Position numbers and translations under genes: made by a program. Source: Streptomyces dioscori (GTDB taxonomy: Bacteria > Actinomycetota > Actinomycetes > Streptomycetales > Streptomycetaceae). Taken from it: a stretch of 64,000 bases of DNA. Below, one piece after another: positions 1-7,692 of this stretch (its first letter is position 1; each line of letters begins with the position of its first letter). Location: assembly GCF_003024195.1 (NCBI RefSeq), contig NZ_KZ679038.1, forward strand, positions 62,001 through 126,000. The letters run 5' to 3'. The notes under the pieces were generated by a model that saw nothing but the letters and a program-made list of their open reading frames with translations, had not been told where the DNA came from and did not search any database.

Positions 1-2
1 CC

Positions 3-302
3 AAAGACGCTGCCGCCGCCGGTGAGACCCAGCAGCGGCTCAACCTGGTCGCCGTCTGGCGGGAGGCCACGGTCTTCACCGAGGCCGAGCGTGCCGCGCT
101 GGAGCTGTCCGAGCAGGGCACGCGTATCGCCGACGCCTCGGGCGGCGTCACCGACGAGGCCTGGGCGGACGCCGCCAAGCACTACGACGAGGAGCAACTG
201 GTCGCGCTCATCTCGCTCATCGCCATCATCAACGCCTACAACCGCATCAACGTGATCAACCAGCAGCCCGCCGGCGACTACCGGCCCGGCCAGTTCGGCT
301 GA
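3..302 (+). CDS. Carboxymuconolactone decarboxylase/AhpD family protein, C-terminal part
   Basis: The reading frame runs in from the left edge of the window and stops with TGA at 300-302, giving about 99 residues. It shows the helical C-terminal half of the AhpD/CMD fold: an AVWREA stretch, a conserved LSEQGT helix, and a late ALISLIAIINAYNRI helix. The peroxidatic Cys pair that would define catalysis lies upstream, outside the window. The next gene, 144 bp downstream on the same strand, is an ECF41-type sigma factor; such sigma factors are known to sit beside carboxymuconolactone decarboxylase, oxidoreductase or epimerase genes, so this gene is a likely target of that sigma. The promoter is off-window and cannot be checked. 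Confidence 0.88.
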   Translation, partial: KDAAAAGETQQRLNLVAVWREATVFTEAERAALELSEQGTRIADASGGVTDEAWADAAKHYDEEQLVALISLIAIINAYNRINVINQQPAGDYRPGQFG

Positions 303-446
303 CCGGCACAGCCGACCTGCCGCCTGGCCGGACGTTCCGGTCGGCGGCGGGGCGCGCCCGGCCACGTCGGCGAGCGGTTCGAGCGTGACTCGTCCCTGGG
401 CTGAACCGCTGTAGCATGAGCGATCTTCGGGACAGAAAGGGCGCCG

Positions 447-1343
447 ATGCACACCGGGGACGACGTCAACTCTCTCGACACGGCGACGAGGCAGTTCCTC
501 GCGGTGCGTCCTCAGCTCTTCGGCATCGCCTACCGAATGCTGGGCAGCGCCGCGGAGGCGGAGGACGTGTGCCAGGAGACCTGGGTCCGGTGGCAGAACG
601 CCGACCGCTCGGACATCGTCGAACCGGCCGCCTTCCTCACCACCATCGCCACCCGTCTCGCGATCAACACGGCACAGTCCGCGAGGGTGCGCCGCGAGGC
701 GTACGTGGGACCGTGGCTCCCCGAGCCCGTCGACACCGGCCCGGACCCGCAGGTGGGTGCGGAGCGTGCCGAAGCGGTCGAGCTGGCGGTCCTGCTGATC
801 CTGGAGAAGCTGAACCCGGTGGAGCGGGCCGCGTACGTGCTGCGGGAGGCGTTCGACTACCCCTACCGGCAGGTCGCGGACATCCTGGAGACCAGTGAGG
901 CCAACACCCGCCAGCTGGTGAGCCGGGCCCGCAAGCATCTGGCCACCGAGCGGCGGGAACAGGTCGACCGCGGTGCGCACCGGCGGCTGCTGGAGGTGTT
1001 CCTCACCGCGGCACGGACCGGCGATCTGGCGGTGCTGGAGGACGTCCTCGCGGCGGATGTCGTCAGCTACACCGACGGGAACGGGATGCGGGGCGCTTCG
1101 CGGGTCCCGGTCGTCGGCGTCACTCGGGTCTCCCGCTACCTCGCCGCCTTCGCCCCTCGTTTCTGGCCGGAGGCGGACGTGCGCTGGGTCGAGGCCAACG
1201 GCCGGCCGGCCGTTCTCGTCCAATCCGGCGGGAACGCCGTCGCCCTGCTCTCCGTCGACGTGTCGGCGGAGGGGATCGACCGCATCATGTGGGTGATGGC
1301 CCCGGCCAAACTGGCACCCTTCGTGGCAGCGCTGAACACCTGA
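447..1343 (+). CDS. ECF41-type RNA polymerase sigma factor with SnoaL-like C-terminal extension
   Basis: This 298-residue protein has sigma region 2 near residues 15-80 (FGIAYRMLGSAAEAEDVCQE), a WLPEPV linker near residue 90, sigma region 4 near 110-165 (LNPVERAAYVLREAF, then a helix-turn-helix), and a roughly 110-residue SnoaL-like C-terminal domain. That layout and the linker are hallmarks of ECF41, in which the C-terminal extension replaces a separate anti-sigma factor and modulates activity. The usual DGGG motif of the extension reads DGNG here. The ATG is preceded by a purine-rich AAAGGG at good spacing. Neighbours are a CMD-family gene upstream and two oxidoreductase genes downstream that carry TGTCACA-type promoters. 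No such promoter is seen just before this gene, so it may be read through from the CMD gene. Confidence 0.93.
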   Translation: MHTGDDVNSLDTATRQFLAVRPQLFGIAYRMLGSAAEAEDVCQETWVRWQNADRSDIVEPAAFLTTIATRLAINTAQSARVRREAYVGPWLPEPVDTGPDPQVGAERAEAVELAVLLILEKLNPVERAAYVLREAFDYPYRQVADILETSEANTRQLVSRARKHLATERREQVDRGAHRRLLEVFLTAARTGDLAVLEDVLAADVVSYTDGNGMRGASRVPVVGVTRVSRYLAAFAPRFWPEADVRWVEANGRPAVLVQSGGNAVALLSVDVSAEGIDRIMWVMAPAKLAPFVAALNT

Positions 1344-1397
1344 CTCCTCGCCGCCGGAGGCCGTCACGCCCGTGAGGACGGACTCCGGCGGGAGCCC

Positions 1398-1428
1398 GCT
1401 GACGCGCTGACTCGCTGACTCGCTGACG
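1398..1428. repeat. 8-bp tandem repeat (GCTGACTC-like, about four copies)
   Basis: Four nearly identical 8-bp units (GCTGACGC, GCTGACTC, GCTGACTC, GCTGACG) follow one another directly in the gap between the sigma factor and the flavoprotein gene. No strong hairpin is formed. It lies about 60 bp upstream of the predicted ECF41 promoter; a function is not evident. Confidence 0.7.
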
Positions 1429-1485
1429 AACCTGCTCCCCTGGTGCACCCTGCAGGCCACCGTGCTCGGTGCCACCGGGCCACCG

Positions 1486-1512
1486 TGTCACAAACAGCAG
1501 GTCCCACCGGTC
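1486..1512 (+). promoter_or_regulatory. Predicted ECF41-type promoter of the flavoprotein gene
   Basis: TGTCACA at 1486-1492 is followed after exactly 16 bp by GGTC at 1509-1512. Published ECF41 target promoters have TGTCACA in the -35 region and CGTC in the -10 region, so the match is complete at -35 and three of four at -10. The same heptamer and spacing recur upstream of the gene at 3391. The transcription start would fall near 1519-1521. Confidence 0.7.
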
Positions 1513-1546
1513 GTACTGGATGAAGACCCCAGCGATCGGAGCAATC

Positions 1547-3277
1547 GTGGCTATCACCGAGAAGCGTCTGTCCACCATGGTGTTGGTGATCGGTACGGGC
1601 GGGGCCGGACTGCGGGCGGCGATCGAGCTGGCCGAGTCGGGCACGGACGTCCTGGCGGTCGGCAAGCGCCCCAAGGAGGACGCGCACACCGCCCTGGCCG
1701 CCGGGGGCATCAACGCCGCCCTGGCGACCATGGACCCGGAGGACAGCTGGCAGCAGCACGCCGCGGACACGCTCAAGGAGAGCTACCTGCTGGCCGATCC
1801 CCGTACCGCCGAGATCGTCACCCGGGGCGCGGCCCTGGGGATCGACGACCTGGAGCGCTACGGCATGGCCTTCGCGAGGGAGGAGGACGGCCGGATCTCC
1901 CAGCGCTTCTTCGGCGCGCACAAGTTCCGGCGGACCGCCTTCGCCGGTGACTACACGGGCCTGGAGATCCAGCGCACGCTGATCAGGCGGGCGAACCAGT
2001 TGAAGATCCCGATGCTCGACAACGTGTACATCACCCGGCTCCTGGTGCACGACGGCGCCGTGTTCGGTGCCTACGGCTTCGGTCTCGACGACGGGCAGCG
2101 TTACGTCATCCACGCGGACGCCGTCATCCTCGCGGCGGGTGGCCACACCCGTATCTGGCGGCGTACGTCCTCACGGCGTGACGAGAACACCGGTGACTCG
2201 TTCCGGCTGGCCGTGGTGGCCGGTGCGCGCCTGCGCGACCCGGAGCTGGTGCAGTTCCACCCGTCGGGGATCATCGAGCCGGAGAACGCGGCCGGCACCC
2301 TGGTCAGCGAGGCCGCGCGGGGTGAGGGCGGCATCCTGCGCAACGCACTCGGTGAACGGTTCATGAGCCGTTACGACCCCGCGCGCATGGAGCTCTCCAC
2401 CCGCGATCGCGTCGCCCTCGCCTCGTACACCGAGATCAAGGAAGGGCGTGGTACGGCCAAGGGCGGTGTCTGGCTGGATGTCTCCCACCTGCCCAGGCGG
2501 ACGATCATGGAGCGGCTGCCGCGGGTCTACCAGACGCTCCTGGACCTGCAGATGCTGGACATCACCCGCGAACCGATCGAGATCGCGCCCACCGCGCACT
2601 ACTCGATGGGCGGTGTCTGGGTCAGGCACGACGACCACAGCACCGACGTACGCGGCCTGTACGCCATCGGAGAGGCGTCGAGCGGCCTGCACGGCGCCAA
2701 CCGCCTCGGCGGCAACAGCCTCATCGAACTGCTGGTCTTCGGCCGCATCACGGGACAGGCGGCGGCCGCCTACTCCCAGGGACTCACCGCACAGCCGCGC
2801 TCCGCGGCAGCGGTGGCGCAGGCGCGTGCCGAGATCGACGACCTGCTCGCGGCGGACGGGCCTGAGAACGTACGTGCCCTGCAGCGCGCCATCCGCAACA
2901 CCATGACCGAACACGCGGGCGTCGTACGCGACGAGGCGGGGCTGACCGCGGGGCTGGCCGAACTCGACGGCATCGAGAAGCGGATGGAGGACGTCGGCGT
3001 CCATCCCGACATCGCCGGCTTCCAGGACCTCGCGCACGCCTTCGACCTCAAGTCCGCCGCCCTGGCGGCCCGGGCCACGCTCGAAGCGGCCCTCGAACGC
3101 CGGGAGACCCGCGGCTGCCACAACCGCAGTGACCACCCGGACATGGACCCCGCCCTGCGGGTCAACCTCGTGTGGTCCCCGGCCACGGGAATCACCCGCG
3201 AGAGCATTCCGCCCGTGCCGGACGAGATCGCCGCACTCATGGAGGACGTGTCCACCGACGGAAAACTCGTGGAATAG
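1547..3277 (+). CDS. FAD-dependent fumarate reductase/succinate dehydrogenase-type flavoprotein
   Basis: A 576-residue FAD_binding_2 protein. It starts with the dinucleotide-binding GTGGAGLRAA, then HTALAAGGI, whose His corresponds to the covalent FAD-attachment position of SdhA/FrdA. Further motifs are QFHPSGI, ARGEGG, the RDRVALA catalytic-Arg segment, AHYSMGGV, and GLYAIGE with HGANRLGGNSL near the C-terminal end of the FAD domain; a helical fumarate-reductase C-domain follows. No iron-sulfur or membrane-anchor gene is adjacent, so it probably does not work as a classical SDH; L-aspartate-oxidase-like or other flavin oxidoreductase activity is possible. I chose the GTG at 1547 because GGAG sits 5 nt upstream; in-frame ATGs at 1520 and 1577 are alternatives, and 1520 would be leaderless on the predicted ECF41 promoter. 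Confidence 0.9.
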   Translation: MAITEKRLSTMVLVIGTGGAGLRAAIELAESGTDVLAVGKRPKEDAHTALAAGGINAALATMDPEDSWQQHAADTLKESYLLADPRTAEIVTRGAALGIDDLERYGMAFAREEDGRISQRFFGAHKFRRTAFAGDYTGLEIQRTLIRRANQLKIPMLDNVYITRLLVHDGAVFGAYGFGLDDGQRYVIHADAVILAAGGHTRIWRRTSSRRDENTGDSFRLAVVAGARLRDPELVQFHPSGIIEPENAAGTLVSEAARGEGGILRNALGERFMSRYDPARMELSTRDRVALASYTEIKEGRGTAKGGVWLDVSHLPRRTIMERLPRVYQTLLDLQMLDITREPIEIAPTAHYSMGGVWVRHDDHSTDVRGLYAIGEASSGLHGANRLGGNSLIELLVFGRITGQAAAAYSQGLTAQPRSAAAVAQARAEIDDLLAADGPENVRALQRAIRNTMTEHAGVVRDEAGLTAGLAELDGIEKRMEDVGVHPDIAGFQDLAHAFDLKSAALAARATLEAALERRETRGCHNRSDHPDMDPALRVNLVWSPATGITRESIPPVPDEIAALMEDVSTDGKLVE

Positions 3278-3309
3278 CGCGCCGGTGGCACAGGCCTCCC
3301 GGCATCTCC

Positions 3310-3336
3310 TGTCACAGATCCGGCGGCCGGCCTGTC
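3310..3336 (+). promoter_or_regulatory. Predicted ECF41-type promoter of the NmrA-like gene
   Basis: TGTCACA at 3310-3316, a 16-bp spacer, then TGTC at 3333-3336. This is the same element and the same spacing as at 1486-1512 and agrees with the published ECF41 target consensus except for the first base of the -10 element. It lies about 55 bp before the ATG of the NmrA-like gene and just after the flavoprotein stop codon. Confidence 0.72.
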
Positions 3337-3390
3337 TCTCCTGACGAGAACGCAATGCAAACCGTTGAAGGAACCCCGAGAGGATTTATC

Positions 3391-4137
3391 ATGAAGGTCG
3401 TAGTAATCGGCGGAACGGGTCTCATCGGCTCCAAGCTGGTCGCCAGGCTGGGCGAACACGGCCACGAGGCGGTGGCCGCCGCTCCCAACACCGGCGTCAA
3501 CACCCTGACGGGCGAGGGCCTCGCCGAGGTGCTGCAGGGTGCCTCGGTCGTGGTCGACGTGTCCAACTCCCCCTCGTTCGCGGACGATGACGTCATGGAG
3601 TTCTTCCGTACCTCCACCACCAATCTCCTCAAGGCGGAGGCCGACGCCGGTGTGACCCACCATGTCGCGCTCTCCGTGGTCGGCACCGAGCGGCTCCAGG
3701 AGAGCGGCTACTTCCGTGCCAAGCAGGCCCAGGAGGAGCTGATCAAGGACTCCGGGATTCCGTACTCCATCGTGCACGCGACGCAGTTCTTCGAGTTCAT
3801 GAAGGGCATCACCGACGCGGCGACCGAGGGTGACACCGTGCGTCTCGCGCCCGTCAGGATCCAGCCGATCGCCTCCGACGACGTGGCCGCCGCCGTGGGC
3901 CGCACGGCGGCCGGCGAGCCGCTCAACGGCGTGCTGGAGGTCGCCGGACCCGACGCGTTCCAACTGGACGAGCTCGTCCGCAAGGCCCTGGCCGGCAAGA
4001 ACGACCCGCGCACGGTCGTCGCGGACCCGAAGGCGCCGTACTTCGGTGCCGTGCTCCAGGAGACGACCCTCCTGCCCGGCCCCGACGCACGGATCGCCGA
4101 GACCCATCTCGCCGACTGGGCCGCACAGCAGCGCTGA
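3391..4137 (+). CDS. NmrA-like atypical SDR NAD(P)-binding protein
   Basis: A 248-residue Rossmann-fold protein beginning MKVVVIGGTGLIGSKL, the GxxGxxG signature of the NmrA/atypical SDR group. A VSVVG-type strand (ALSVVGTERL, near residue 95) precedes a YFRAKQAQEE helix, the equivalent of the SDR YxxxK helix. There is no membrane segment. The ATG follows AGAGGA at 7-nt spacing. It is likely a soluble NAD(P)H-dependent reductase/epimerase-like enzyme of unknown substrate, the oxidoreductase/epimerase partner typical of an ECF41 locus. A strong terminator follows 13 bp after its stop, so the sigma-controlled group ends here. Confidence 0.88.
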   Translation: MKVVVIGGTGLIGSKLVARLGEHGHEAVAAAPNTGVNTLTGEGLAEVLQGASVVVDVSNSPSFADDDVMEFFRTSTTNLLKAEADAGVTHHVALSVVGTERLQESGYFRAKQAQEELIKDSGIPYSIVHATQFFEFMKGITDAATEGDTVRLAPVRIQPIASDDVAAAVGRTAAGEPLNGVLEVAGPDAFQLDELVRKALAGKNDPRTVVADPKAPYFGAVLQETTLLPGPDARIAETHLADWAAQQR

Positions 4138-4150
4138 CGAGGGGTGAATG

Positions 4151-4185
4151 AAGGGCGGCCTCCCTGTTCGCAGGAGGCCGCCCTT
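4151..4185 (+). terminator. Strong hairpin terminator
   Basis: A perfect 13-bp stem (4151-4163 pairing with 4173-4185, left arm AAGGGCGGCCTCC) encloses a 9-nt loop right after the NmrA-like gene. The right arm ends in CCCTTCCC rather than a long T run, as is usual in high-GC actinobacteria. Confidence 0.85.
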
Positions 4186-4211
4186 CCCATGACCAGGTCA
4201 GGACGGAATCC

Positions 4212-4682
4212 GTGAACAGATCGATCGCCCGCGGCGGGCGTCGTGCTCTTGCCCGTTTCCTTGTCGCCGGCCCGCTGCTGGCCGCAGGCGCGCTGAGCCG
4301 TGTGCCCGTGGCGCACGCCGCCGTCACCGACGACATCCGCGTCAACGAGGTGGTGACCACCGGCGTCTTCACCGTCACCGCCGTCTTCAGCTGCCCGGCC
4401 GGCATGCCCAACTACAACAACGAGGGCTTCTCCCTTGCCGGCTCCGGCGAATGTGTGGCCGGCTCCAAGCCCGTGCACTGGGCCGACGACACAAACGACG
4501 GCGGTCACGCGCTGCGTAGGGGCACCATCACCTGCTGGCCCTTGGAACGTTGCGTGGCCTTTCGGATGCGGCGCGCGGGAAGACCGGCGCCGCCGGTATC
4601 AGCCGGCGGCCGTCACGCTGGGTCGAGGCGGAAGATGCTGCCGTTACTGGCGAGCACATACAGCTCCTTGTCGCCGCCCTGA
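4212..4682 (+). CDS. Small secreted protein, 3' end possibly degraded
   Basis: The frame opens with a convincing Sec signal (MNRSIARGG, hydrophobic core, VAHAA cleavage site near residue 37), followed by a beta-rich stretch with two Cys (CPAG and GECVAG). After about residue 110 the sequence turns Arg-rich and low in character (FRMRRAGRPAPP), and the frame runs 70 bp into the convergent dehydrogenase gene. The real protein may end earlier, with the reading frame lost near 4530-4560. No family is recognised. The N-terminal 105 residues are credible; the C-terminus is not. Confidence 0.45.
   Translation: MNRSIARGGRRALARFLVAGPLLAAGALSRVPVAHAAVTDDIRVNEVVTTGVFTVTAVFSCPAGMPNYNNEGFSLAGSGECVAGSKPVHWADDTNDGGHALRRGTITCWPLERCVAFRMRRAGRPAPPVSAGGRHAGSRRKMLPLLASTYSSLSPP
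4589..4610 (-). terminator. Hairpin after the dehydrogenase gene
   Basis: GCCGCCGG at 4589-4596 pairs perfectly with CCGGCGGC at 4603-4610 around a 6-nt loop, directly downstream of the stop of the minus-strand gene ending at 4613. Confidence 0.6.
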
Positions 4683-5749
4683 ACGAACGAGACCACTTCG
4701 CCGGCGTTGACTCCGAGGTCGCTCACGCCGGTGACCTTGCCGCTCTCCATCTGCAGCGTACGGAGGGTTCCGTCGCAGTAGTCACTGAAGACGTATCGCC
4801 CCTTGAGGTCCGGGATCTCGTCGCCGCGATAGACGTATCCGCCGGTCACCGAGCAACCCAGGCCGGTGCGGTCGTACTCGTGGACCGGCGGCACGTGGTT
4901 CGCGGGCTCCGTACCGCCCCGGAAGGGATGGTTGCCCTCCATCTGGGACCATCCGTAGTTCTCACCGCCGTCGCTGTCGGCCGGGGCCCAGTCGATCTCT
5001 TCCCAGTCGCTCTGCCCTACGTCACCGATCAGCAGATCGCCCGTACCCGCGTCGAAGGAGAACCGCCACGGGTTGCGCAGCCCGTACGCCCAGATCTCGT
5101 CCTTCGCGTTCGGATCGTCCACGAACGGGTTGTCCGGCGGAATCGCGTACGGCTCGCCGCCTTTCGGATCGATGCGCAGCAGTTTGCCGAGCAGCGTGTC
5201 GAGGTTCTGCCCGTTTCCGTGGGGGTCGCCGCCTGACCCGCCGTCACCGAGGGCGATGTAGAGATACCCGTCGGGGCCGAACGTGATGTCGCCGCCGTTG
5301 TGGTTCGAGTAGGGCTGCGTCTGGGTGAGGACTGTACGCCGGGTATCCGGCTGGATCGTGCCGTCCTGGACGGCGAACTCGTCCACCGTGCTGGTGCCTT
5401 CGAGGTTCGTGAACGAGATGTAGAAGTGAGTGAACTCCTTGTCGAAGGCGATGCCCAGCAAGCCTCGCTCGCCGTCGGTCGTGGTCTCGTCGGACACGTC
5501 GAGGACGGGTTGGCCGAGGCCCTGATCGTTCAAGGGCCTTACGGTTCCGGCCCGTTCGGCGATCCAGACCGTGCCGTCGGGGCCGGCTGCACCGGCGGTC
5601 GGACTCTGGGCCGTGGTCAGTGCGGTGAGCGCGACCGTCCCGGTCCGACCTGGTGATACGGGCTCATCGGCGGACGCTGTGGTCAGGGCCAGCGAGGCGA
5701 CAAGGCAGAGGGTGCCGATGATCGCCGAGCTTCTGGTGCGAACTTTCAC
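4613..5749 (-). CDS. Secreted PQQ-type glucose/sorbosone dehydrogenase family protein
   Basis: A 378-residue exported six-bladed beta-propeller of the GSDH/Hedgehog-interacting family. After a Sec signal (cleavage near TTASADE), typical motifs follow in order: GPDGTVWIAERAG, ERGLLGIAFD, NHNGGDITFGPDGYLYIALGDGG, LGKLLRIDP, EIWAYGLRNPWRFSFD, DVGQSDWEEI, GENYGWSQMEG and GGYVYRG. These include the His and Arg/Asn positions that bind PQQ and substrate in soluble aldose dehydrogenases. It probably oxidises an extracellular sugar or a related compound. The start is a GTG at 5749 because AGGAGG lies 6-8 nt upstream and the signal peptide begins right there; the longer upstream extension has no ribosome site. 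It is monocistronic. Confidence 0.9.
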   Translation of the reverse strand: MKVRTRSSAIIGTLCLVASLALTTASADEPVSPGRTGTVALTALTTAQSPTAGAAGPDGTVWIAERAGTVRPLNDQGLGQPVLDVSDETTTDGERGLLGIAFDKEFTHFYISFTNLEGTSTVDEFAVQDGTIQPDTRRTVLTQTQPYSNHNGGDITFGPDGYLYIALGDGGSGGDPHGNGQNLDTLLGKLLRIDPKGGEPYAIPPDNPFVDDPNAKDEIWAYGLRNPWRFSFDAGTGDLLIGDVGQSDWEEIDWAPADSDGGENYGWSQMEGNHPFRGGTEPANHVPPVHEYDRTGLGCSVTGGYVYRGDEIPDLKGRYVFSDYCDGTLRTLQMESGKVTGVSDLGVNAGEVVSFVQGGDKELYVLASNGSIFRLDPA

Positions 5750-5954
5750 CGTGATCCTCCTGGAGGCGGCGAATCGGTAGGTCGCGCGGTCGCCGGGCGG
5801 AAAGCGGTGGGGATCCGCCCGTGACGGCACACGACCTGAGTGGGGGGATGATGGTGCGGTGGTGCCCTACTGTCCACGAATGAGGATACTGGGGTATCTG
5901 TGATTGGCGGGGGCGAAAACCGCCTGACTTCGTCTTACGAGTGCCGACAGAACC

Positions 5955-6638
5955 TCAGTACACGGTCAGGCCGAAATGTGACACGACCTCCGCGACGGGC
6001 TGGTGGTAAGAGACCCCGCCTGAGGTGCAGTTGCCGCTGGCGCCGACCAGGAAGCCGACGGCCAGGGTGCCGGAGTACGCCGGGGCGCCCGTGTCGCCGG
6101 CCTCCGCACACGTGGTGGACCGGATCAGGCCGTAGACGGTGCCCTCGGACCAGTTGACCGTGGCATTGATCGCGGTCACTCTCCCGCAGTGGACCCCGCT
6201 GGTACGGCCGACGTGGCAGAGCGACTGCCCGACCGCCGGGCTCGCCACCCCGGTGATGTCCTGGTAGACACCCCCGCCCAGCGCGATGTCACCGGGCAGG
6301 TTCAGCGTGTTCGAGGTGTAACGGACCACCCCGTAGTCGTCGATGGGGAAGGACGCGCCGGCGGTGACCCCGACCTGCACGGTGCGGGCCGCGTCGGCGT
6401 ACCAGGTGGTGGTGTAGGTGCCCGAGCAGTGGCCGACCATCACGCCGTAGTAGACGCCGTTGCTCCTCGCGTTGAAGCCGATGACGCACTGCGCGCCGGT
6501 GGCCGCGTAGAGGATGGTGCCGCCTCTGATGGTCGTCACTTGCAGGGCTGTGGCGGACGGAACGGTGCCGAAGAGCAGGGCGACCACAGCCGTCACGGCT
6601 GTGGTCAGTATCGCCAGGCAGGTGTGCAGACGTCTCAC
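5955..6638 (-). CDS. Secreted S1-family (streptogrisin-like) protease homologue with altered catalytic serine
   Basis: An exported chymotrypsin-fold protein of about 227 residues. The signal runs from the GTG at 6638 (GGGAGG upstream) to PSATALQ; in-frame ATGs at 6656 and 6686 are alternatives. The His motif is preserved (MVGHCSG), an Asp-containing DDYGVVRY follows, and Cys pairs frame both halves (CVIGF..GHC and CHVGRTSGVHC). The nucleophile loop reads CAEAGDTGAPA where active enzymes have GDSGGP: the codon is ACG, so Ser is replaced by Thr and the next Gly by Ala. There is no pro-domain. It may be a weak or inactive protease, perhaps a binding protein or decoy. Confidence 0.85.
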   Translation of the reverse strand: MRRLHTCLAILTTAVTAVVALLFGTVPSATALQVTTIRGGTILYAATGAQCVIGFNARSNGVYYGVMVGHCSGTYTTTWYADAARTVQVGVTAGASFPIDDYGVVRYTSNTLNLPGDIALGGGVYQDITGVASPAVGQSLCHVGRTSGVHCGRVTAINATVNWSEGTVYGLIRSTTCAEAGDTGAPAYSGTLAVGFLVGASGNCTSGGVSYHQPVAEVVSHFGLTVY

Positions 6639-6786
6639 GGCCCCTCCCGGGGTCATCGGTGGTCCGGTACCGAACAGTTCCTTCATGGTGAAGGTGCGAC
6701 GGACTCGGCGACAGACGTACTCCGGCCTGGCTACGCCCCTCTTGCACCAACGGGCCGGCCGACATCGGCCACGGCGGTGGGACCGG

Positions 6787-7692
6787 TCATGCGACGGGCG
6801 GGTTGAACCGGGAGTAGTCCAGGAGTTCCCATTGCAGCGGGCTGGCGTTGTCGATCTGGACCACGCCGTCGATGTCGAACTCCACGACGCGCAGGGCGCC
6901 GGGGTACGCCGCGGCACTGCGGGGGTCCCAGTCGATCCTGCCGGTGCCGGTGAGTTGCAGGGTGTGGCCGCGCTCCCAGTCGAGAAACAGCAGGCCGCTC
7001 GCGGGGGCGAGGTGCAGATTGCCCAGCGTCATGTAGAACTGGTTGCCGGTGTAGTCCGGCCAGCGCAGCGTGCGGGGCCCTGCGACGGTGACGAAGCCCG
7101 GCATGCCGCCGCGGTGTGACACGTCGGCGCCGTCCTCGGCGGTTTGGCTGGCGATGAAGAAGGTGTCCGCCTGCTCGATCCAGCGCCGCTGGACGTCGCT
7201 GAGTTCCTTGCCGGTACGGGCCTCTCCGGGCGGCGTGGCATCGGCGGACTCCGTGATGACGCGCTTTTGCAGATACTTCGGGCAGTTGCCGAACACTTGC
7301 CCGGTGGCCATCCGCAGACCGTCGCCGTCGCGTGTCGCCACGCCGTTCGCGCGGATACGTCGCTGAGTCTGCGGATGCAGGGCGAGCACGCCGATGGCGC
7401 GTTCCACCTCGAAGGCGTCGTGGAGCGGGTCGCCGGGAGCGGGCAGCCCGTGGATGTCGAGGGTTCGGCCGTCCACGGGCTGGGCGAACCCGGGAGGTCC
7501 CGTCACGATCGACGACCACACGGCGCCGGCGTCGTCGGCGGCTCCGACGATCAGCATCTGCTGGGCGCGGATGAAGGGGTGGAACCCGTGCGGGATCTCC
7601 GGGCCGAACATCGGCGATCCCCATCCCGGGCCGCCCTCCTGAGCCCTCTGCTGGACCGCCTGCTCACCGGGGTGTTCTGCGCGCAGCGCCAT
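6787..7692 (-). CDS. Pyridoxamine 5'-phosphate oxidase-like FMN-binding split-barrel protein
   Basis: A 301-residue soluble protein of the PNPOx-like flavin reductase fold. Motifs seen include GPPGFAQPVDGRTL, NCPKYLQKR near residue 140 (characteristic of this Pfam group), FFIASQTAEDGADVSHRGGMPGFV near residue 180 and NLHLAPASGLLFLDWERG. The family usually binds FMN or F420 and carries out oxidation/reduction of unknown substrates. The ATG is followed by an acidic, Gln-rich N-terminus. About 80 bp upstream lies a perfect 20-bp palindrome (7771-7790) of TetR-operator type, so repression by an unlinked TetR protein is likely. No partner gene is adjacent on the same transcript. Confidence 0.85.
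   Translation of the reverse strand: MALRAEHPGEQAVQQRAQEGGPGWGSPMFGPEIPHGFHPFIRAQQMLIVGAADDAGAVWSSIVTGPPGFAQPVDGRTLDIHGLPAPGDPLHDAFEVERAIGVLALHPQTQRRIRANGVATRDGDGLRMATGQVFGNCPKYLQKRVITESADATPPGEARTGKELSDVQRRWIEQADTFFIASQTAEDGADVSHRGGMPGFVTVAGPRTLRWPDYTGNQFYMTLGNLHLAPASGLLFLDWERGHTLQLTGTGRIDWDPRSAAAYPGALRVVEFDIDGVVQIDNASPLQWELLDYSRFNPPVA

Noticed and set aside
360..446. Autoregulatory ECF41 promoter upstream of the sigma gene
   Set aside because: No TGTCACA is present in the gap; CGTGACT-like sequence at about 383 matches poorly and lacks the -10 element at the right spacing.
2171..4107. Long minus-strand frames opposite the flavoprotein and NmrA genes
   Set aside because: Residue composition (His/Gln/Arg/Val-rich), no ribosome site, and complete overlap with well-supported plus-strand genes; these are antisense shadows of high-GC codons.
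5300..5780. Plus-strand frames inside the glucose/sorbosone dehydrogenase gene
   Set aside because: Antisense shadows; the minus-strand gene has a signal peptide and all propeller motifs.
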